A stretch of DNA of 64,000 nt, from contig JAHDSF010000024.1 in the NCBI GenBank assembly GCA_018432935.1, positions 1-64,000 on the forward strand. The letters are read 5' to 3'. The notes beneath the pieces are model-generated. The model made no database searches and had not been told where the DNA came from. It worked only from the letters and a program-made list of their open reading frames with translations. The first letter of the stretch is position 1. The number at the start of each line of letters is the position of its first letter. The stretch is from Rhodospirillales bacterium. GTDB lineage: Bacteria; Pseudomonadota; Alphaproteobacteria; Rhodospirillales; Shumkoniaceae. A program made the position numbers and the translations under genes. Below, piece by piece: positions 55,601 to 63,377 of this stretch.

Positions 55601-56293
55601 CTAGAGGTACTGTTCCAGGGCATCCGGTTCCTGGAACTCGGACGCCGAGCGGAACTCCCTGGGAATGTGTCCCTCCTTCATGGCGTAGACCCGGTCGGCC
55701 AGGCGCCGCACGACGTCGAGGTTCTGCTCGACGATCAGCATCGAAACCCGCCCCTTGACCGACTGCAGCACCTCGAACACCTCGGCGATCGTTCCGGCCG
55801 CCAGCCCTTCGGTCGGCTCGTCGATCAACAGCAGCCGGGGCTCGCCGATCAAGGCGCAGCCGAGCAGAAGAAGCTGCCGCTGCCCTCCCGACAGCCCGCC
55901 CGCCCTGGACTCCAGGAACTGGGCCATGCGGGGGTAGATCTCGAGCACCTTCTCGACCGCCTGCGTCGGCGTCGCCGGCGTCATGTAGGCGGACAGCTCG
56001 ATGTTCTCGCGCACGGTGAGCTGGGAGAACACGCGCTTGTCCTGGAAGACGTAGCGGATTCCCTTCAGCGCCATCGCCTCGGCCGGCGTGCCGCCGCAGG
56101 ACTCGCCCGCGTAGGCGATGCTGCCGGCGATCGGGGCCATGAAGCCGGCCGTCGTCTTCAGCAGGGTCGTCTTGCCGGCGCCGTTGCGGCCGACGATGAA
56201 CACCATCTCGTTGTCGTCCACCGCCAGCGAGACGCCGTGCAGGACCTTGGCCGCACCGTAGGCGACATCGAGTTCCTTCACTTCGAGAAGCAT
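55601..56293 (-). CDS. livF: Branched-chain amino acid-type ABC transporter ATPase (LivF-like)
   Basis: 230 residues from ATG 56293. Walker A GRNGAGKTT, signature LSGGQRQLLLLGCAL, Walker B LLLIDEPTEGL, switch EQN in LIVEQNLD. LDVAYGAAKVLHGVSL is a typical LivF start. The signature helix (QLLLLGCA) has lost the usual charged residues but keeps the LSGGQ core. It lies 11 nt after livG. Confidence 0.93.
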   Translation of the reverse strand: MLLEVKELDVAYGAAKVLHGVSLAVDDNEMVFIVGRNGAGKTTLLKTTAGFMAPIAGSIAYAGESCGGTPAEAMALKGIRYVFQDKRVFSQLTVRENIELSAYMTPATPTQAVEKVLEIYPRMAQFLESRAGGLSGGQRQLLLLGCALIGEPRLLLIDEPTEGLAAGTIAEVFEVLQSVKGRVSMLIVEQNLDVVRRLADRVYAMKEGHIPREFRSASEFQEPDALEQYL

Positions 56294-56304
56294 CGCGCGC
56301 CTCC

Positions 56305-57081
56305 TCAGCTCGCGGCGGCGACGGCCTTGTCGCCCCAATAGACCCGGCGGACTTCCGGATCCTCGAGAACGCGGCGGGGATCGCCGTCCGCCAGCAGTCG
56401 GCCTTCGCACATCACGCTCAGTCGCCCGACCAGGTCGACGATGCGCGAAATCTTGTGCTCGATGATCACCAGGGTGACGCTCTTGCAGACCTCACGTACC
56501 AGTTCGAGCACCTCGGTGATCTCGCCGTCTCCCAGCCCGGCAAGCGGCTCGTCGAGCAGCAGCACCCGGGGATTCAGCGACAGCGACATCGCGATCTCGA
56601 GCCGGCGCTTGTCGCCGTAGGAAAGCGTTGAGGTCGGGGCAGAGGCGAGGTGGGCGATGCCGACGCGCTGGAGCGCCGCCAGGCACGCGTCCTCGACCTC
56701 CACGGAGTGGGCCTTGGCGAACAGGAACCGCCACGGCTTCATCGCCCCCTCCCGAAAACGAAGGACCGAAAGGATCAGGTTCTCGATCACGGAAAGGCTG
56801 CCGAACACGGAAACCAGCTGGAAGGTGCGGACGATTCCGAGGGCGACCCGTTGGTGAGCGTCGAGGCGCGTCACGTCTCGGCCGCGAAACTCAATCCTCC
56901 CCTGGGTAGGAGCGTACAGCCCCGTCATCAGGTTGAAGAACGTCGACTTGCCGGCGCCGTTGGGACCGATGATGCCGGCGACCTCTCCCTCCCGGAGCAC
57001 ATAATCGACGTCGGTCACCGCCGAGAAGGCGCCGAACCTTTTCGAGACGCCCACGGCGCGCAGGATCGCATCATCCGACAC
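56305..57081 (-). CDS. livG: Branched-chain amino acid-type ABC transporter ATPase (LivG-like)
   Basis: 258 residues. Walker A GPNGAGKST, signature LSYGDKRRLEIAMSL (typical LivG variant), Walker B VLLLDEPLAGLG, switch His in IIEHKI. FQLVSVFGSLSVIENLILS and the C-terminal YWGDKA fit the family. It follows livK after an 89-nt gap that contains a strong hairpin. Confidence 0.93.
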   Translation of the reverse strand: MSDDAILRAVGVSKRFGAFSAVTDVDYVLREGEVAGIIGPNGAGKSTFFNLMTGLYAPTQGRIEFRGRDVTRLDAHQRVALGIVRTFQLVSVFGSLSVIENLILSVLRFREGAMKPWRFLFAKAHSVEVEDACLAALQRVGIAHLASAPTSTLSYGDKRRLEIAMSLSLNPRVLLLDEPLAGLGDGEITEVLELVREVCKSVTLVIIEHKISRIVDLVGRLSVMCEGRLLADGDPRRVLEDPEVRRVYWGDKAVAAAS

Positions 57082-57132
57082 TGGCCGTTCCCCCGTGTGT
57101 TGGTTCCGGTCCGGAATGGCCGGAAAGGCTGG

Positions 57133-57163
57133 GGCGGGGAGGCCCCGCGGGGGCCTCCCCGCC
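57133..57163 (-). terminator. Intercistronic hairpin after livK
   Basis: GGCGGGGAGGCCCC (57133-57146) and GGGGCCTCCCCGCC (57150-57163), perfect 14-bp arms with a 3-nt loop, 7 nt after the livK stop and before livG. Confidence 0.7.
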
Positions 57164-57170
57164 AGACGTC

Positions 57171-58418
57171 TCAGTAGCCGAGCGACTTCAGAGACGGCAG
57201 GTAGTCGTCACCCGAGTAGACCCCGATCACCTTGACGAGGTCCCATTTGGGGTCGGACCGTTCCGCCGGTCCCTTCCCGACCACCACGAACGCGTTGTAC
57301 TTGAAGTTCGGCTGATGGTCGGCCCGCCACGTGGCCGGACCCTTCATGGTCTTGAAGTCCGGCTTGGCCGCCACCGCCGCGGCGACCTTCTCGGGTTCGC
57401 TGGACTGCGCGTTGCCGAGAGCCCGCAGTGCTTCCAGGGTTCCCGTATAGGCCATCGCCGAGTACGGGTCGGGCGGATAGCCGAAGGCCTTGCGGAACTT
57501 CTCGGTGAAGGCCTTGGAGGAGGCCGCGACGTCCTTGTCCTCGAACGTGCCCAGGTCGTGGTACCAGCTCATTAGCGAATAGACGCCTTCCATCGCCTCG
57601 GCGGGCACGCCGCTGCCGAAGGCGTTGGTCATCCAGTCGAACCAGATCCTGGTGTTCTTCTTGAGGCCGGTCTCGTAGGCCTGCTTGAGGACGTTGATGG
57701 CGTCGGTACCCCAGTGCGCCAGCATGACGATGTCCGGCTTCATCTCGGCCACCTTCAGCAGGTAGCTGGTGAAGTCGCTGGTGCCGACCGGGGATTCCAG
57801 GTACTGCGCGGTGATGCCGCGGGCTTCGAGCGCCGCCTTGGCGCCCCGCCACTGATCCTGCCCGAAGGCGTACGCGGGACCGAAGAACGCGACCTTCTTG
57901 TAGCCGAGCTTGTCGACGATGTAGGCGGCGCTGCCGTAGCCGGCCGAATATGCGCAGCCGTGCACGGCGAAGGCGGTCGGCGCCATCTCGTCCTTCTCGA
58001 ACGTCTTCAACGCGATGACGTTGACCGGGAAGTAGGCGATCGGCGTCTTCTTGACCTGCTCGTTGAGGGCGCCGGTGATCGAGGCCAAGGTCTGGCCGAC
58101 GACGACGTCGACCTTGTCGTTGTTGATCAACTCGCGGAAACGGCGGATCGCAACGTCCGGCTTGGTTTCGTCGTCCTTGGAAACGTACTCGACCTTCACC
58201 TTGGCGCCGCCCCAGGTTACACCACCCGCCGCGTTGACCTCCTCGATCGCCAGCTTGGCCCCGTCGAGCTGAAGCGGCCCGATGGGAGAGGCGACTCCGG
58301 TCAGGCCGAACAGAAGGCCGACCTTGATCTTGTCGGGCGGTGCCGCATTTGCCACGGAAGCCGCGACTGCAAGGGCAAGCGCCATTGTCGCGATGCGAGT
58401 CGTATGCATGCTCGTCAT
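57171..58418 (-). CDS. livK: Branched-chain amino acid/amide-type ABC transporter binding protein (LivK-like)
   Basis: 415 residues from ATG 58418 (GGGAGG upstream). Signal peptide with IATMALALAVAASVANA, then APPDKIKVGLLFGLTGVASPIG. The Leu/Ile/Val-binding fold includes GAKLAIEEVNAAGGV, RFRELINNDKVDVVVG, and VAFFGPAYAFGQDQWRGAKAALEARG. Group members bind branched-chain amino acids, urea, amides or aromatic acids. The cysteine hydrolase encoded just upstream suggests an amide-type ligand rather than a plain amino acid. Confidence 0.93.
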   Translation of the reverse strand: MTSMHTTRIATMALALAVAASVANAAPPDKIKVGLLFGLTGVASPIGPLQLDGAKLAIEEVNAAGGVTWGGAKVKVEYVSKDDETKPDVAIRRFRELINNDKVDVVVGQTLASITGALNEQVKKTPIAYFPVNVIALKTFEKDEMAPTAFAVHGCAYSAGYGSAAYIVDKLGYKKVAFFGPAYAFGQDQWRGAKAALEARGITAQYLESPVGTSDFTSYLLKVAEMKPDIVMLAHWGTDAINVLKQAYETGLKKNTRIWFDWMTNAFGSGVPAEAMEGVYSLMSWYHDLGTFEDKDVAASSKAFTEKFRKAFGYPPDPYSAMAYTGTLEALRALGNAQSSEPEKVAAAVAAKPDFKTMKGPATWRADHQPNFKYNAFVVVGKGPAERSDPKWDLVKVIGVYSGDDYLPSLKSLGY

Positions 58419-58474
58419 GGTATTCCTCCCTCCGAGATTTGCACTCCTTTGACTGTGCCGAGAGGGCGTCCGGG

Positions 58475-59107
58475 CTAGGCCAGGGACGCCACGAACTCGG
58501 CACCCGTCATCACCGTGCCGATGCGGGGGAAGATCACTTCTTCGGCGTATTTCTGCTCCCGCTCGGTATCGGTGCCGGTGCAGTCCGACAGCACGATCAC
58601 GCGATAGCCGAGGTCGTAGGCCGAGCGCGCCGACGACTCGACGCACCAGTTGGTGTGGAACCCGGCAAAGGCGACGTATTCGATCTCGTTGGCCCGCAAC
58701 AGGTAGTTGAGCGGGGTCGAATGGAAGGCGTCGAGGGTCATCTTGCCGCGCACCACGACATCGCCCTTCTGCGGCGTCAGCTGCTTGATGATCTCGGGCC
58801 CGGGAGTGCCGGCCACCCATGCGCCGGTGCCCCAGTCCGCCTTCATCTCCATCTCGATGCCGCGCAGCCCGGCGCACCCCGGACCGCCGGGTTTCAGCTC
58901 GGGGAACCCGGGCTGGAAGGCTTCGAACGGGCAGAAGAAGATCTTTGCCTTGCCGCGGGCGCCCTTCAGAAGATTCTGAAGGTTGCCGATCACGTTGCGC
59001 GCCTTCAGCTGCTCGGCGATGTACTGGTACATGGTCCCGCCTGGCGTGAGGAAATCGTTCTGCGCTTCGATGAGAACGATCGCTGCTTTACTGGCTGGGA
59101 TTTTCAT
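58475..59107 (-). CDS. Isochorismatase-family cysteine hydrolase
   Basis: 210 residues. The catalytic triad of the family is visible: Asp18 in EAQNDF, Lys122 in VRGKMTLDAF and Cys155 in HTNWCVES, preceded by the cis-peptide region. Relatives hydrolyse N-carbamoylsarcosine, biuret, nicotinamide and related amides, or isochorismate. It lies between the GntR gene and livK in one operon, so it probably degrades the compound imported by the Liv-type transporter. FFCPFEAFQPGFPE is an unusual segment that may shape the substrate pocket. Confidence 0.9.
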   Translation of the reverse strand: MKIPASKAAIVLIEAQNDFLTPGGTMYQYIAEQLKARNVIGNLQNLLKGARGKAKIFFCPFEAFQPGFPELKPGGPGCAGLRGIEMEMKADWGTGAWVAGTPGPEIIKQLTPQKGDVVVRGKMTLDAFHSTPLNYLLRANEIEYVAFAGFHTNWCVESSARSAYDLGYRVIVLSDCTGTDTEREQKYAEEVIFPRIGTVMTGAEFVASLA

Positions 59108-59149
59108 GACGACGTTCCTTTTCTTGCTGACTACCCAAACACGCTACCG

Positions 59150-59812
59150 CTAAACCGCCATCTTCTCCGGCATCGCGCTCTCGTTGGACTGGCTGGTGAT
59201 GAGGTCGATCATCCGGCGGTTGTGGCGCAGGAAGACGGCCTCGGCTTGGGCCGGGTCGTGGGCTTTGAACGCCTGATAGAGCGCCAGGTGATCCTCGTAG
59301 AGTTGCGGCAGGATCGAGCCGGTCCGCAGGCTCATCGGCCGCATCTTGTGGCGCACCGAATCGAGCATCTCCTTGAGCACGGGGTTGCCGCTCTCCTCGT
59401 AGACGACCGCGTGGAAGTCAAAATCGAGCCGGGAATAGACGAGCAGGTCCCGGGCCTCCACCGAGGCTTTCTGCCGTTCCAGGATCCCTTCCATCTTCGC
59501 CAAGGCCTGGTCGCTGATCAGCTGCGCCGCCGCTTTGGCGGCGAGTCCCTCGAGGACCTCGCGGACGGCGTAAAGGTAGAGCGCCTTCTGCAGCGATAGC
59601 TCGGCCATGAACACCCCGCGGTTGGGAATGTTCTCCAGCAGGCCTTCTTGCTGCAGCCGGCGAACCGCCTCCCATACCGGGGTCCGGCTGACGCCGAGTT
59701 CCTTGGTGATCTCCTCGACGTTGACGCGCGCTCCGGGGGAGAACCGGTGGTCGCAGATCATGCCCTTCAGGACCGTGTAGACCTGATCGCTGAGACTGAC
59801 CGTCTTGAGCAT
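59150..59812 (-). CDS. GntR-family regulator, FCD subfamily, of the Liv/cysteine hydrolase operon
   Basis: 220 residues. The HTH (about residues 5-72) shows FSPGARVNVEEITKELGVSRTPVWEAVRRL and IPNRGVFMAEL. The FCD domain has RLDFDFHAVVYEESGNPVL and FLRHNRRMIDLI. It is the first gene of the leftward run to livH. The palindrome ATTTCATGAAAT, 64 nt upstream of its start, is a probable autoregulatory site. Confidence 0.92.
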   Translation of the reverse strand: MLKTVSLSDQVYTVLKGMICDHRFSPGARVNVEEITKELGVSRTPVWEAVRRLQQEGLLENIPNRGVFMAELSLQKALYLYAVREVLEGLAAKAAAQLISDQALAKMEGILERQKASVEARDLLVYSRLDFDFHAVVYEESGNPVLKEMLDSVRHKMRPMSLRTGSILPQLYEDHLALYQAFKAHDPAQAEAVFLRHNRRMIDLITSQSNESAMPEKMAV

Positions 59813-59875
59813 GGAGTCCTCTGGTTGGGTGGGTGTGAGAAACGCTACCCCATCCGGCGGGCAGCGGCAACGAAA

Positions 59876-59887
59876 ATTTCATGAAAT
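59876..59887. promoter_or_regulatory. Palindromic operator candidate for the Liv operon
   Basis: ATTTCATGAAAT is a perfect 12-bp palindrome in an AT-rich patch 64 nt upstream of the GntR start. It overlaps the first unit of the heptad repeat. Confidence 0.55.
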
Positions 59888-59922
59888 ATGAAGTATGAAT
59901 CATGAAGCACGATTCATGAAGG
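59881..59922. repeat. Six-unit heptanucleotide tandem repeat
   Basis: Units ATGAAAT, ATGAAGT, ATGAATC, ATGAAGC, ACGATTC, ATGAAGG follow one another without gaps; five of six begin ATGAA. It lies in the divergent gap between the GntR and methyltransferase genes. Confidence 0.65.
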
Positions 59923-60018
59923 CCTTCCCGGCCCCGCCCGGAATTTGCCCTTGCCTTAGTGTGACGATTTTCGTATTCATCATACTCAGTGCCACCGTAA
60001 CGAGAAGCAAGGTCATCC

Positions 60019-60834
60019 ATGAATCACGACGCAGCCGCCGGAAGCCTTCCGGCGGAACGGGGAAACGTGCGCCTGAAGGCCAGCATCGCGAGCATGTGGA
60101 GCGACCGCTCCGCCGTGTACGACAATGATTTCGGCCACGGCTTCTGCGACGACCGCCATCGCCAGTTGTGGCGCGAGGCTCTGGCCCGCAACGCCGAGCC
60201 GCGTCCGGGCCTGCGCGTGCTCGACGTCGGCTGCGGGACGGGTTTCCTGTCGGTTCAGCTTGCCGATCTCGGCTGCACGGTCACCGGCATCGATCTCGCG
60301 CCCGACATGCTGTCCCGCGCCCGGGAGAAAGCCGCGGCAGCCGGTGTGGCGGTCGACTTCCGGCCCGGCGATGCCGAGGCGCCGCCGTTCCCGGACGCCA
60401 GCTTCGACCTCATCGTCTGCCGGCACGTGGTGTGGACGCTGCCCGATCCTGCCGCCGCGTTTGGCGAGTGGCACCGCCTGCTGGTTCCGGAGGGGCGGGT
60501 GATGCCGGTCGAGGGCTGCTGGACCCCGCGTACCCTCGGCGAACGACTGCGCAACCGAGCGGCCGCCGTCCTCGAAGCCCTGGTCCCGACGCCGGGCCAC
60601 GATCGCCAGTGGGCGAGGACGTATCCGGCCTCCGCCGCCGATCTGCCGTTCTTCGGAGGCACGCCGGCGGAGGCGCTGTCGGAAGCGCTGACGCAGGCCG
60701 GCTTTTCGTTCCTCCGCCTGGACCCGCTGTCCGACATCATCCGGCACGAGCGCGCCTGCGCCCCGCTGGGCCGCAAGCTCCTGTACGGGCCGGGGCGGCG
60801 GTACATCCTCGTTGCCCGCAAAGGAACGCGATGA
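60019..60834 (+). CDS. Class I SAM-dependent methyltransferase
   Basis: 271 residues. Motif I VLDVGCGTG (residues 67-75), post-I TGIDLAPDML, motif II FDLIVCRHVVWTLPDP, and motif III LLVPEGRVMPVEG define the Methyltransf_11/25 fold. The C-terminal 90 residues (TRTLGERLRNRAAAVLEALV in part, and DLPFFGGTPAEALSEALTQAGF) should form the acceptor site. It starts a rightward operon; its stop overlaps the binding-protein start as ATGA. This suggests it modifies a ligand carried by the Nik/Dpp-type transporter, perhaps a small metal chelator or peptide. The acceptor is unknown. Confidence 0.88.
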   Translation: MNHDAAAGSLPAERGNVRLKASIASMWSDRSAVYDNDFGHGFCDDRHRQLWREALARNAEPRPGLRVLDVGCGTGFLSVQLADLGCTVTGIDLAPDMLSRAREKAAAAGVAVDFRPGDAEAPPFPDASFDLIVCRHVVWTLPDPAAAFGEWHRLLVPEGRVMPVEGCWTPRTLGERLRNRAAAVLEALVPTPGHDRQWARTYPASAADLPFFGGTPAEALSEALTQAGFSFLRLDPLSDIIRHERACAPLGRKLLYGPGRRYILVARKGTR

Positions 60835-62372
60835 TGACAAGTCCGCACCTGCGGCCGCTCGCGGCCGCCGTGCTCGCTGCATCTCTCGCCCTGCCGCTGC
60901 AGGCCGCAGCAGCCGATCCCGCCGACACCCTGCGCGCGGCGGACATGTGGGAGATCGACAACCTCGACCCTGCCCGTTCGGGCACCTTCGTCAAGGAGAA
61001 GGCGATGGTGGTCGAGTCCCTGGTCGAGGCCAGCCCCGACTTCTCGCTGCGACCCGGCCTCGCCGCCTCGTGGGAACGCACGGGGGACCGGGAATGGACG
61101 TTCCGGCTGCGCGAGGGCGTAACTTTCCATGACGGCACGCCCCTGACGGCCGAGGCCGTCGTCGCCAGCATCGACCGGGCCTTCAAGGTGACGCCCACCC
61201 TGAAGACCATGCCGCAGATCGATGCCGTCACGGTCGCCGGCCCGCTATCGGTCCGCGTCACTACCCTGGTCCCCTCGGCCATGCTGCCGGCAACCATGGT
61301 GCAGGCCAACCTGGCGATCGCGGCGGCTTCCTCCGAGACCACGGCGGAAGGCACCATCGTCAACCCGGTGGGCACCGGCCCCTACAAGGTCGAATCCTGG
61401 AGGCGGGCCGAAAAGACGCTGCATCTGGCCCGCAACGACGCCTACTGGGGCGAACGTCCGGCGATCGCGCACATCGTCTTCCGCGGCATTCCCGACCCTT
61501 CGACGCGGTCGCTGGAGATCCAGAAGGGCGACGTCGATTTCGTGCCCGACGTGCCCTACGGCGATCTCGACATGCTGGCGCGCAAGGGCTTCCAGGCCTC
61601 ACGTCACGTCACGGCACGGGTCTACCAGCTCGACTTCGGCTCGCTGAAGGGTTCTCCCTATGCGGATGCGCGGGTACGGCACGCCATCAGCCACGCCATC
61701 GACCGCAAGGCGATCGTGGACAAGGTCCTGTTCGGCATGGGCGCCCCGTCGGCCGGCCCGTTCACCAATGGCATGTCCTTCGCCGCCCCCGGTATCGCGG
61801 TTCCGGCCTACGACGTGGCCAAGGCCAAGGCGCTGCTCGACCAAGCCGGCTGGATCGAGAAGGGCGGCGTCCGCGTGAAAGACGGCGAGCCGTTCGAGGT
61901 CGTCCTCTACACCTATCCGCAGCGGCCCGGCCTGCCGCCCATCGCGACTGCCCTGCAGGGCATGCTGGCCCGGGTCGGCATCAAGGCGGCGGTCAAGCTG
62001 CTCGATTCCGCCGCCATCCCCAAGGCGCAGCGGCCCCGGGACATGCGGCTGATCGCGCTGACGACCGCGATGTTCCCTGACCCCGACTTCTTCCTGCGGC
62101 GGAACTACCACTCCGCCGGCGCCAACAATACCTGGGGCTATGCCGACCCCGGGGTCGATCGCCTGCTCGACGCCGCGGCCTCGGCAAATGATCCGGCGGC
62201 GCGCAAGGCCGCATACGACGAGGTGCAGAGGATCGCCGCCCGCGACCAGCCGACGGTGCTGGTCAGCTACTACGGCGTCAACATCGTCATGAAGCCGGCT
62301 GTGAAGGGCTTCGTGTTCAACCCGGTCGCCCACGACTACATGCTCGGCACCGGCCTGCGGCTGGAGCGCTAG
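60831..62372 (+). CDS. ABC transporter binding protein, family 5 (NikA/DppA-like)
   Basis: 513 residues from ATG 60831, overlapping the methyltransferase stop; ATG 60834 is an alternative. Signal peptide LRPLAAAVLAASLALPLQAAA. WTFRLREGVTFHDGTPLTAEAV is the family 5 signature region; NPVGTGPYKVESW, ARNDAYWGERPAI and RHAISHAIDRKAIVDKVLFG follow. NikA-like proteins bind nickel-chelate complexes; DppA-like ones bind dipeptides; sequence reading cannot separate these. A strong hairpin follows before the permease gene. Confidence 0.92.
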   Translation: MMTSPHLRPLAAAVLAASLALPLQAAAADPADTLRAADMWEIDNLDPARSGTFVKEKAMVVESLVEASPDFSLRPGLAASWERTGDREWTFRLREGVTFHDGTPLTAEAVVASIDRAFKVTPTLKTMPQIDAVTVAGPLSVRVTTLVPSAMLPATMVQANLAIAAASSETTAEGTIVNPVGTGPYKVESWRRAEKTLHLARNDAYWGERPAIAHIVFRGIPDPSTRSLEIQKGDVDFVPDVPYGDLDMLARKGFQASRHVTARVYQLDFGSLKGSPYADARVRHAISHAIDRKAIVDKVLFGMGAPSAGPFTNGMSFAAPGIAVPAYDVAKAKALLDQAGWIEKGGVRVKDGEPFEVVLYTYPQRPGLPPIATALQGMLARVGIKAAVKLLDSAAIPKAQRPRDMRLIALTTAMFPDPDFFLRRNYHSAGANNTWGYADPGVDRLLDAAASANDPAARKAAYDEVQRIAARDQPTVLVSYYGVNIVMKPAVKGFVFNPVAHDYMLGTGLRLER

Positions 62373-62378
62373 GAGGAT

Positions 62379-62412
62379 CCCGGTCCCGCCCCGCTCCGGG
62401 GCGGGGACCGGG
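62379..62412 (+). terminator. Intercistronic hairpin after the Nik/Dpp-type binding-protein gene
   Basis: CCCGGTCCCGCCCC (62379-62392) pairs with GGGGCGGGGACCGGG (62398-62412) with one bulged G and a 5-nt loop, in the 51-nt gap to the permease gene. Confidence 0.65.
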
Positions 62413-62423
62413 TACGATCGCCG

Positions 62424-63377
62424 ATGACGATTGCGCTGTTCCTTTTCCGCCGATTGGGCATGGCGGCCGCCACGGTCGTGTTCGCGACCGCGCTGACCTT
62501 CGTGCTGACCCATCTCGCCCCGGGCGACGCGGCCGAGATCATCCTCAGCCGGGTCTTCATCGGCGACCCCGAGACGGCGGGGGCGCGGAGCGACCTTGCC
62601 GTCGTGGCCACTCGCTTCGGCCTCGACAACCCGCTGGCGCTCCAGTACCTGGAATGGGCCCGCAACGCCGTCCACGGCGATTTCGGCGTCTCGATCGCCA
62701 GCGGCATGCCGGTCGCCGACGAGATCGCCGAGCGGCTGGGGCCGACGGCGGTTCTCGCCCTCGCCTCGACGGTGGCGGCGCTGGCCGTCACGGCAGGACT
62801 GGTCGCCGCCGTGCGCCTGGTGCCGAGGACCCGGCTGGCGGTGGACGCGGCCGCGGTGGCGTCGGTGTCGATCCCCAACTTCTACCTGGGCCTCGTGCTG
62901 GTGCTGGTGTTCTCGCTTGGGCTCGATCTGCTGCCGGTATCGGGGGCCGGATCGTGGCGCCACTATGTCCTGCCCGCCGCGGTGCTGGCGCTGGGGCAGT
63001 TCGGCTACTTCACCGCCTTGATGAACGCCAGCCTGCGCGACGCGGACGGTCAGCTCTACGTGCTGACGGCGCGGGCCAAGGGACTGCCGCCGCACGAGGT
63101 GTTCCGCCGCCACGTGCTGCGCAACGCGATCGTGCCGGTGGTCCCCTACGTGGCGCTTCAGGTCGCGTTCCTGTTCGGCGGCGTGGTGGTGATCGAGCGT
63201 CTGTTTTCGCTGCCCGGCCTGGGCGGCTATCTGGTCGACGCCCTCGACGTGCGCAACGCACCGGCGCTCCTGGCCGCCATCGCGGTGGTCGCGGTGTTCG
63301 TATCGGTGGCCAACCTGACGGGCGATCTCCTGCTGTACGCGCTCGATCCCCGCGTCCGCTTCTCGGGACGGGGATGA
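62424..63377 (+). CDS. Nik/Dpp-type ABC transporter permease 1
   Basis: 317 residues, six helices. LFLFRRLGMAAATVVFATALTFVLTHLAPGD is the NikB/DppB-like start; the ATPase-contact loop is YVLTARAKGLPPHEVFRRHVLRNA; VVIERLFSLPGLGGYLVDALDVRN follows. Its stop overlaps the next permease start as ATGA. Confidence 0.93.
   Translation: MTIALFLFRRLGMAAATVVFATALTFVLTHLAPGDAAEIILSRVFIGDPETAGARSDLAVVATRFGLDNPLALQYLEWARNAVHGDFGVSIASGMPVADEIAERLGPTAVLALASTVAALAVTAGLVAAVRLVPRTRLAVDAAAVASVSIPNFYLGLVLVLVFSLGLDLLPVSGAGSWRHYVLPAAVLALGQFGYFTALMNASLRDADGQLYVLTARAKGLPPHEVFRRHVLRNAIVPVVPYVALQVAFLFGGVVVIERLFSLPGLGGYLVDALDVRNAPALLAAIAVVAVFVSVANLTGDLLLYALDPRVRFSGRG

Noticed and set aside
53794-55623. Single 609-residue protein spanning livH and livM
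   Set aside because: The upstream part is a shadow frame of livM; the GTG at 54630 with AAAGGAGG and the GTGA overlap define livH.
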